From positions 2,042,001 through 2,106,000 of the forward strand of contig NZ_CP121113.1 of the NCBI RefSeq assembly GCF_029581395.1: a DNA stretch of 64,000 nucleotides, read 5' to 3'. This DNA comes from Roseinatronobacter sp. S2 (GTDB lineage Bacteria; Pseudomonadota; Alphaproteobacteria; Rhodobacterales; Rhodobacteraceae). Below, piece after piece: positions 57,720 through 64,000 of this stretch. The translations under genes were made by a program, and so were the position numbers. Below the pieces are notes generated by a model, which saw only the letters and a program-made list of their open reading frames with translations, had not been told where the DNA came from and made no database searches. Each line of letters starts with the position of its first letter. The first letter of the stretch is position 1.

Positions 57720-59408
57720 ATGACGCTAGAGACCCGCATTCAACAAGCGCGCGGCGACATGCCCGCGGACCTCGTCCTGCGCGGGGCCAAGGTTCTTTGC
57801 GTGGTGACCGGCGATTATATTCAGGGCGATGTCGCCATATGCGACGATACAATCGTGGGCATTGGGGCGGCGTATGACGGCGCACGGGTCATTGACCTGC
57901 ACGGGCATATCCTTGTGCCGGGGTTTATTGACACGCATCTGCATATTGAATCGTCGCTGGTGACTCCGTTTGAATTTGACCGCTGCGTTGCCCCGCGCGG
58001 GGTAACAACGGCCATTTGCGACCCCCATGAAATTGCCAATGTCGCGGGCAGTGCAGGCATTCGCTATTTTCAGGATGCCGCGACCCGCACGGTAATGGAC
58101 ATACGGGTGAACCTGTCATCCTGTGTCCCCTCCACGCATATGGAAACCGCAGGCGCGGCACTGGATGCGCAGGACCTGCTGGCGCTTGGCGACCATCCCA
58201 GCGTGATCGGGCTGGCGGAATTCATGAACTTTCCCGGCGTCATTCACCGTGATCCCGGATGCATGGCAAAGCTGCGTGCCTTCGCGGGCCGCCATATTGA
58301 CGGGCATGCGCCGCTGCTGTCGGGGCGTGACCTGAATGCCTATGTCAGCGCGGGTATTCGGACCGAACACGAATCCACCACTGCCGCAGAAGCCCGCGAG
58401 AAGCTGCAAAAGGGGCTGCGCTGCCTGATCCGCGAAGGGTCGGTCAGCAAGGATATGGTGGCGCTTGCGCCGCTGCTGACGCCGGTGACAGCGCCCTATA
58501 TGTGCCTGTGCACCGATGACCGCAACCCGCTGGACATTGCCGAGCATGGCCATCTGGACCACATGATCCGCAGCCTGATTGCGATGGGCTGTGACACGCT
58601 GGCGGTGTATCGCGCCGCATCGCTTTCGGCGGCAGAGGCATTCGGGCTGAAAGATCGGGGGCAGATCGCACCGGGCAAACGCGCCGATATTGTTGCCTTG
58701 CCCGATCTGGCCGCGTGTCGCGCCGGTCTGGTGCTATGCGGGGGCAGGGTGGTCGATGACGCGGCTTTTGCCGCGCGCGATGTGATTGCGCCGGTTGCAC
58801 GCGATTCCGTTCGCGCGCCGCAGGTCAGCGCGCACAATTTCCGCCATGCAGGAAACAGCCCCGAAACCCCCGTCATTGGCATTCTGGAAGGCAAAATCAT
58901 CACCGAACATCTGCGCAAGCAGATTGCCCCCGAAGATGGCGACAAACGCCCCGACCCTGCGCGCGATCTGGCACGCGTTGCGGTGGTCGAACGCCACGGC
59001 AAAAACGGCAATATCGCCACAGGGTTTGTGCGCGGGTTCGGCATGACATCGGGCGCGATTGCGGCAACGGTTGCGCATGACCACCACAATATTGTGACGG
59101 TCGGGGTGGATTATGACGATCTGGCGGTGGCCGTGAACCGCCTGTCAGACATCGAAGGGGGGGTTGTCGTGGCACAGGGCGGGAAGGTTGTGGCAGAACT
59201 GCCCCTGCCGGTTGCAGGGCTTATGTCGCTGAACAGCTATGAGCAGGTTCACGCCCGCCTTGTTGAGTTGCGCAGCGCCGCCAAGTCGTTGGGTGTGACA
59301 CTGGAAGAGCCGTTCTTGCAACTGGCTTTCATTGCGTTGCCGGTTATCCCGCACCTGAAGATCACCGATTTCGGCATGGTCGATGTGGACCGGTTCGAGG
59401 TGATCTGA
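57720..59408 (+). CDS. ade: Adenine deaminase
   Basis: 562 residues from the ATG at 57720. Metal-binding [35 protein letters not shown] and the C-terminal [25 protein letters not shown] domain. Converts adenine to hypoxanthine. AGGAT precedes the start. It is convergent with the PccR-like gene, 6 bases apart. Confidence 0.95.
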   Translation: MTLETRIQQARGDMPADLVLRGAKVLCVVTGDYIQGDVAICDDTIVGIGAAYDGARVIDLHGHILVPGFIDTHLHIESSLVTPFEFDRCVAPRGVTTAICDPHEIANVAGSAGIRYFQDAATRTVMDIRVNLSSCVPSTHMETAGAALDAQDLLALGDHPSVIGLAEFMNFPGVIHRDPGCMAKLRAFAGRHIDGHAPLLSGRDLNAYVSAGIRTEHESTTAAEAREKLQKGLRCLIREGSVSKDMVALAPLLTPVTAPYMCLCTDDRNPLDIAEHGHLDHMIRSLIAMGCDTLAVYRAASLSAAEAFGLKDRGQIAPGKRADIVALPDLAACRAGLVLCGGRVVDDAAFAARDVIAPVARDSVRAPQVSAHNFRHAGNSPETPVIGILEGKIITEHLRKQIAPEDGDKRPDPARDLARVAVVERHGKNGNIATGFVRGFGMTSGAIAATVAHDHHNIVTVGVDYDDLAVAVNRLSDIEGGVVVAQGGKVVAELPLPVAGLMSLNSYEQVHARLVELRSAAKSLGVTLEEPFLQLAFIALPVIPHLKITDFGMVDVDRFEVI

Positions 59409-59414
59409 CACACG

Positions 59415-60815
59415 CTATTCAATGGTATAGGGCAACACCTTCCGGTGGTCGGGATCAATGCGCAAATGCCGCTCCAGCGGGGGCACCGATCGCTGGTGGC
59501 AATTGTCGCGTTCGCAGATACGACAGGAAATCCCGATAGGGTCATAGCCCCCTTCGCGGCCCAGATCCATGCCATCCCCGTAAACGAGTGCATTCGCGTG
59601 GTTAATCTCGCAGCCAAGCCCGATGGCGTAGCGCCGCACGGGCGCATGAAACGCGCCGCCGCCCTTGGTCACGGCCAGTGCAAGGCAGAAATACCGCATA
59701 CCGTCGGGCGTTTCGGCCAGCTGGCGCAGGAACCGGCCCGGTGTTTCAAAGGCGCGATGCACATTCCACAATGGGCAGGCACCGCCGAAACGCGCAAATT
59801 GCAACCGCGTGGCCGAATGGCGTTTCGTAATGGTGCCGGCCTGATCCACGCGCACAAAGAAAAACGGCACGCCCTTGGCACCGGGGCGCTGCAAGGTCGA
59901 AAGCCTGTGGGCCACCTGTTCAATCGACGCGCCGAACCCTTCGGCCAGGGTTTCCAGATCATGGCGGGTATCCTGTGCCGCCGACAGGAACCGCCGATAC
60001 GGCATCAGCGCGGCACCGGCGAAATAATTGGCCAGCCCGATCTTGGCAATTGCGCGGGCCTCTGGCGATTGAAACCGCGCAAGGTCCAGCGTGGCCTCCA
60101 GCAGGTCATGTTGTGTCAGCAATGCCACCTGATGCGCCAGCTGGAACGCCTGTGTTGCGCGCGACACTTTGGATGACAATTCCAGCACACCGCGTGCAGC
60201 GTCAAAGCGGCGCAGGTCTTCGCTTGCCGTTAGGTGAACGCTGATCTTGCGATCATTCAGCGCGGCGGCGGCATGGGACATGAAATCCACGCCGGGTTTG
60301 GCCCGCGACGCAAAATGTTCGGCGGCGCGGTCAACGGCATCGATATAATTGTCGCAATAATGGAAGAAATCACGCACTTCTTCCCATGGCGACAGGCGCA
60401 GCGTCGTGTCTTCGCGGCCCAATGCCTCGTCCAATGACGCAAGCTGTTCCTGTGCCTGCCTGTAGGCGCGGTGCAGGTCCAGAAACGCGCGGGCAAATAC
60501 CGGCGCATTGGCCCCCACCAGCCGCAGGTCGGGCAAGGCGGGGTTGGCGCTGGCGAAAAGCGGGTCTGCCAATGCCTCTCGCAAATCGGAAACCAGCCTT
60601 TCGCTGTCGCCTGCCGAAAGTTCGGTGACATCCATGCCGAATTCGCGCGCCAAGGCCAGAACCACCGCCGTGGACAGGGGGCGGTTGTTGTTTTCCATCT
60701 GGTTCAGATAGGGCAGGGACAAGCCCAGCTTGGCGGCAAAATCCTTTTGTGTCAGTTGCAGTTGCAGGCGGGTTTCACGCAGCTTTGCACCGGCATAAAG
60801 TTTCTGTGGTGGCAT
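59415..60815 (-). CDS. pccR: Short-chain fatty acyl-CoA regulator (ScfR family), PccR-like
   Basis: 466 residues from the ATG at 60815. XRE helix-turn-helix (RLQLQLTQKDFAAKLGLSLPYLNQMENNNRPLS), a central ImmA/IrrE-like region, and the ScfR C-terminal domain (GCEINHANALVYGDGMDL, GISCRICERDNCHQRSVPPLERHL). In Rhodobacter sphaeroides PccR controls propionyl-CoA carboxylase; pccB is 1.5 kb away here. GGGGGAAAAC lies before the ATG. Confidence 0.88.
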   Translation of the reverse strand: MPPQKLYAGAKLRETRLQLQLTQKDFAAKLGLSLPYLNQMENNNRPLSTAVVLALAREFGMDVTELSAGDSERLVSDLREALADPLFASANPALPDLRLVGANAPVFARAFLDLHRAYRQAQEQLASLDEALGREDTTLRLSPWEEVRDFFHYCDNYIDAVDRAAEHFASRAKPGVDFMSHAAAALNDRKISVHLTASEDLRRFDAARGVLELSSKVSRATQAFQLAHQVALLTQHDLLEATLDLARFQSPEARAIAKIGLANYFAGAALMPYRRFLSAAQDTRHDLETLAEGFGASIEQVAHRLSTLQRPGAKGVPFFFVRVDQAGTITKRHSATRLQFARFGGACPLWNVHRAFETPGRFLRQLAETPDGMRYFCLALAVTKGGGAFHAPVRRYAIGLGCEINHANALVYGDGMDLGREGGYDPIGISCRICERDNCHQRSVPPLERHLRIDPDHRKVLPYTIE

Positions 60816-60831
60816 GTTTTCCCCCGACCAC

Positions 60832-60861
60832 TTTGCTAAGCTCGCAGATGAACTTTGCAAA
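60832..60861. promoter_or_regulatory. PccR-like operators upstream of pccR
   Basis: TTTGCTAA (60832-60839) and TTTGCAAA (60854-60861) lie in the 60-bp gap between the MFS and pccR genes. They fit autoregulation. Confidence 0.6.
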
Positions 60862-60875
60862 GCGCCGATCGAAGG

Positions 60876-62132
60876 TCAAGCGCCGATCTGGCGCGCCCGC
60901 CGCATGACATACAGAACCGGAAGGATTGTTGTGCCCGTGGTGGCCAGCATCATCCAGATCAGCGGGCCAGCCCCGCTGCCCGGTGTCAGAAGCGCACCCG
61001 CCAGCGCCGACAGCGCAGCCCCGCCCCCGATCATGATTGCGCCGCCCATGCCGCTGGCCGTGCCCGCCAGATGCGGGCGCACCGACATCATGCCCGATGT
61101 GGCCGATGGCAGCAGCATTCCGTTGCCAAGCCCGATCATGATGAAGCACCCGAAAAACACCGCCGCAGACAAGGCCCCTGCCAGATACAGCAGCGACAAT
61201 ATGATCATGCCCGAAAACCCGATCAGACTGCCCACAAGAATCATGTAATTGATCCCGAAACGTGCCGCATAGCGCCCCGACAGGAAATTGCCAAAAGCAT
61301 AGCCAACCGCAGGCGCCCCGAAGTACATTCCAAGCGCTGAAGGTGACAATTCGAACACGCGCGACCCAACAAAGGGCGCCCCGCCAAGATAGGCAAAAAA
61401 CGCCCCCGACGCCAAGGTTGCAGACCCGCAATATCCCCAAAAACGCCGCGCGCGCATCAGTTCGGGCAGGGTGGCGAATTGCTGGCGCAATGACCCGCTG
61501 CGGTCATGTTTGGTTTCACCCATATCGGCCCAGCTTAGGATCAGAACAGCCACGCCCGCCACCAGCATCAGGGTAAAGCTGCCGCGCCAGCCAAACGCTT
61601 CGTCCAGAAAGCCGCCGATGGCGGGGGCAATCATGGGAACCAGCGCCATGCCCATGGTGACATAGCCAATGCGCGACGCGGCCGCGTTTTCATCAAGCAC
61701 ATCGCGGATGGATGCACGGCTTAACACCATGGCCGACACGACCAGCGCCTGCATCATGCGAAAGACCAGAAACACAGTGACATTGGGTGCAAACAACGTT
61801 CCCACTGTCGCAATGATGAAAACCACCAATGACGCCAGCAAGACCGGCCTGCGCCCGTATCTGTCGGAAATGGTGCCGATAAAAACCTGCAACACCGCAT
61901 TCATGGCCAGATACAGCGATACGGAAAGTTGCATGACACTGTAGCTGGTGTCAAAATACACCACCATGGACGGAAGTGACGGCAAAAACACATTCATCGC
62001 CAGCGCGGCAATCGACGCTTGCGCCACCAGGGTTGAAACATGGGGCGGGGTGTTTCGGTTCAGAAATACAGATTGCGGCGGGATGAGTGGTATGGTCACT
62101 GCGCGATCGACCTTCAGCTTATATCTTTGCAT
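60876..62132 (-). CDS. MFS multidrug-type transporter, Bcr/CflA family
   Basis: 418 residues from the ATG at 62132 (a GTG at about 62102 is also possible). Twelve membrane helices; GTISDRYGRRPVLLASLVVF is the A-motif after helix 2, and AMVLSRASIRDVLDENAAASRIGYVTMGMALVPMIAPAIGGFL the C-motif region. It lies between pccR and pccB and its link to propionate is not known. Confidence 0.88.
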   Translation of the reverse strand: MQRYKLKVDRAVTIPLIPPQSVFLNRNTPPHVSTLVAQASIAALAMNVFLPSLPSMVVYFDTSYSVMQLSVSLYLAMNAVLQVFIGTISDRYGRRPVLLASLVVFIIATVGTLFAPNVTVFLVFRMMQALVVSAMVLSRASIRDVLDENAAASRIGYVTMGMALVPMIAPAIGGFLDEAFGWRGSFTLMLVAGVAVLILSWADMGETKHDRSGSLRQQFATLPELMRARRFWGYCGSATLASGAFFAYLGGAPFVGSRVFELSPSALGMYFGAPAVGYAFGNFLSGRYAARFGINYMILVGSLIGFSGMIILSLLYLAGALSAAVFFGCFIMIGLGNGMLLPSATSGMMSVRPHLAGTASGMGGAIMIGGGAALSALAGALLTPGSGAGPLIWMMLATTGTTILPVLYVMRRARQIGA

Positions 62133-62190
62133 TTGAACTGTTACACATGTGAAAAGAAGGTGCAATGTGGATTGCGAGCAAGAGCCTGAC

Positions 62191-62230
62191 TTTGCAAATT
62201 AGCCCCAATACTTGCAGACCAGTTTGCAAA
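62191..62230. promoter_or_regulatory. PccR-like operators upstream of pccB
   Basis: TTTGCAAA at 62191-62198 and 62223-62230; the latter follows CTTGCAGA (62211-62218) after four bases, giving a TTTGCAAA-N4-TTTGCAAA-like pair. Confidence 0.7.
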
Positions 62231-62322
62231 TTATCTTAATTTCGCTTTTCACGGGCTGAACGAAACATTATTGTTTGGCAAAATTGGCGGCAAACACCGT
62301 GTGCCGCGCGAAGGGGGACCGC

Positions 62323-63855
62323 ATGAAAGATATTCTGCAACAGCTTGAAAGTAACCGTGCGCAGGCCCGGCTTGGCGGCGGACAACGCCGGATTGATGCG
62401 CAGCACGCCAAGGGCAAGCTGACCGCGCGCGAACGCATCGAGTTGTTGCTGGATGAAGACAGCTTTGAAGAATTCGACATGTTCGTGGCCCATCGCTGCA
62501 CTGATTTCAGTATGCAGGACGACCGGCCCGCAGGTGATGGTGTTGTCACAGGATGGGGCACAATCAACGGGCGTCAGGTCTATGTGTTCAGTCAGGATTT
62601 CACCGTCTTTGGTGGCTCGCTTTCTGAAACCCACGCGCAGAAAATCTGCAAAATCATGGATATGGCCATCCAGAACGGTGCCCCCGTCATTGGCCTGAAC
62701 GATTCCGGTGGCGCGCGCATTCAGGAAGGGGTCGCCAGCCTTGCCGGTTACGCCGAAGTGTTCCAGCGCAATATCATGGCGTCGGGCGTGGTGCCGCAGA
62801 TCAGCGTGATCATGGGACCATGTGCGGGCGGCGCGGTCTACAGCCCCGCGATGACCGATTTCATTTTCATGGTCAAAGATACCAGCTACATGTTCGTGAC
62901 GGGGCCTGATGTCGTCAAGACCGTGACAAATGAAATCGTCACCGCAGAAGAACTGGGCGGCGCCAGCACCCATACGCGCAAATCATCGGTTGCAGATGGG
63001 GCGTTTGAAAATGATGTGGAGGCCCTGATCGAAGTGCGCCGCCTTGTCGATTTCCTGCCCAAGAACAACCGCGAAAAGCCGCCTGTGCGCCCCTTCTTCG
63101 ATGACCCCGCACGGCTGGAGCACAGTCTGGACACGCTGATCCCGGACAATGCAAATACCCCCTATGACATGAAGGAACTGATCCGCAAAGTTGCGGATGA
63201 AGGGGACTTTTTTGAGATACAGGAAGATTTTGCGAAGAACATCCTGACAGGTTTCATCCGTCTGGAAGGGCGCAGTGTGGGCGTTGTCGCAAACCAGCCG
63301 ATGGTGCTGGCAGGTTGTCTGGATATTGATTCCAGCCGCAAGGCCGCGCGGTTTGTGCGGTTTTGCGATGCGTTTGAAATCCCCATCCTGACCTTCGTGG
63401 ACGTGCCCGGCTTCCTGCCCGGCACCGGGCAGGAATATAGCGGTATCATCAAGCATGGCGCGAAATTGTTGTTTGCCTATGGCGAGGCAACTGTGCCGAA
63501 AGTGACGGTGATTACCCGCAAGGCCTATGGTGGTGCGTATGATGTGATGGCGTCCAAACATCTGCGTGGTGATTTCAACTATGCGTGGCCCACAGCCGAA
63601 ATTGCTGTGATGGGGGCCAAGGGCGCGGTTGAAATCCTGTATCGGTCCGAATTGGGTGATTCAGACAAGATTGCCGAACGCACCAAGGATTATGAAACCC
63701 GCTTTGCCAATCCCTTCGTTGCCGCGGAAAAAGGGTTCATAGACGAGGTGATCATGCCGCATTCAACGCGCAAACGGGTGGCACGGGCCTTCGCATCCCT
63801 GCGCAACAAGTCCCTGCAAAACCCGTGGAAGAAGCACGACAATATTCCGTTATAA
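62323..63855 (+). CDS. pccB: Propionyl-CoA carboxylase beta subunit
   Basis: 510 residues from the ATG at 62323, with AAGGGGGACC before it. Carboxyltransferase: [80 protein letters not shown] and [12 protein letters not shown]. It carboxylates propionyl-CoA to methylmalonyl-CoA with the biotinylated alpha subunit, not in the window. Confidence 0.97.
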   Translation: MKDILQQLESNRAQARLGGGQRRIDAQHAKGKLTARERIELLLDEDSFEEFDMFVAHRCTDFSMQDDRPAGDGVVTGWGTINGRQVYVFSQDFTVFGGSLSETHAQKICKIMDMAIQNGAPVIGLNDSGGARIQEGVASLAGYAEVFQRNIMASGVVPQISVIMGPCAGGAVYSPAMTDFIFMVKDTSYMFVTGPDVVKTVTNEIVTAEELGGASTHTRKSSVADGAFENDVEALIEVRRLVDFLPKNNREKPPVRPFFDDPARLEHSLDTLIPDNANTPYDMKELIRKVADEGDFFEIQEDFAKNILTGFIRLEGRSVGVVANQPMVLAGCLDIDSSRKAARFVRFCDAFEIPILTFVDVPGFLPGTGQEYSGIIKHGAKLLFAYGEATVPKVTVITRKAYGGAYDVMASKHLRGDFNYAWPTAEIAVMGAKGAVEILYRSELGDSDKIAERTKDYETRFANPFVAAEKGFIDEVIMPHSTRKRVARAFASLRNKSLQNPWKKHDNIPL

Positions 63856-63861
63856 GGGGGC

Positions 63862-64000
63862 ATGGTGGACGCGCGTGGTATCATAATCTGTGCTGGGCTG
63901 ACACTTGCAGCGCCGCTTTCGGCTGCGGGGCAGGGGATGCCGGATTCTGCGCCGTTACTGATGCCGTCGGGCGAAATGGCCTATCCGCTGGATGAAATCT
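63862..64000 (+). CDS. Partial secreted protein after pccB
   Basis: 46 residues to the window end, beginning MVDARGIIICAGLTLAAPLSAAGQG, with a signal-peptide-like core. It begins 6 bases after pccB and is probably cotranscribed with pccB and a downstream pccA. The family cannot be told from this fragment. Confidence 0.55.
   Translation, partial: MVDARGIIICAGLTLAAPLSAAGQGMPDSAPLLMPSGEMAYPLDEI

Overview
The window is a 64 kb chromosomal segment of an alphaproteobacterium, most likely a member of the Rhodobacteraceae/Roseobacter group (Rhodobacterales). Reasons: high GC with G/C-rich third codon positions; family-typical genes (DUF1491, DUF3429, IalB-type secreted proteins, a ScfR/PccR regulator beside pccB, a PilM/GspL-PilP-like fusion); CtrA-type and Zur-type sites; and tight runs of genes with 4-bp ATGA overlaps. 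No rRNA, tRNA, CRISPR array, insertion sequence, prophage or defence locus was seen. This is core chromosome with a few accessory cassettes.

Layout. 0-3.4 kb: the end of a CoxL-like molybdenum hydroxylase, its FAD subunit and a glutathione S-transferase. 3.4-10.2 kb (minus): septation protein YciB, a 985-residue PilM-to-PilP-like fusion, O-acetylhomoserine sulfhydrylase, a small conserved protein and a Cys/Lys-type asparaginase. 10.3-12.4 kb (plus): an IalB-like secreted protein, rlmN and a small membrane protein. 12.5-16.1 kb (minus): ispH-DUF3429-GST-rnhA-TRIC channel run and a DUF1499 protein. 16.2-19.7 kb: divergent zinc locus znuA / zur-znuC-znuB around a Zur-like operator; ZnuA carries nine 14-residue His/Asp repeats. 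19.6-29.8 kb (minus): a D-amino-acid-dehydrogenase-like enzyme, the elongasome cluster mreBCD-mrdA-rodA with a hydroxyacid reductase, and leuA preceded by a Leu-rich leader peptide. 29.9-32.7 kb (plus): lepB-rnc-era-DUF1491. 32.7-39.3 kb (plus): a LacI regulator, a sugar/osmolyte ABC transporter and a GH63-type hydrolase. 39.4-40.5 kb: an IalB protein and two candidate small RNAs. 40.5-45.6 kb (plus): a HerA-like ATPase, then obgE-proB-proA. 45.7-47.5 kb: a dispersed repeat and a Zur-box-preceded COG0523 GTPase. 47.5-50.1 kb: two divergent MltB paralogues. 50.3-54.9 kb: class I aldolase, GntR regulator, dienelactone hydrolase, YqeY, carA. 55-57.6 kb: a glycosyltransferase with a predicted c-di-GMP-binding MshEN domain and a sulfotransferase, behind a CtrA-like site. 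57.7-64 kb: adenine deaminase, PccR-like regulator, a drug/MFS transporter and pccB, with TTTGCAAA operators.

How genes work together. Zinc: Zur, ZnuABC and the COG0523 GTPase share a related operator at two places 30 kb apart, which suggests one zinc-starvation regulon. Propionate: the PccR-like regulator and pccB share TTTGCAAA sites. Osmolyte use: LacI regulator, transporter and GH63 hydrolase form one cassette with three matching operators. Leucine supply: leuA seems controlled by ribosome-mediated attenuation from a leaderless leader ORF.

Most noteworthy: the leuA leader, the two candidate small RNAs upstream of the IalB gene, a 199-bp dispersed repeat present twice in opposite orientations without gaps, the MshEN-glycosyltransferase/sulfotransferase pair, and the ZnuA repeat array. 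Coordinates and motifs were read by eye; all similarity statements come from family knowledge and not from a search.
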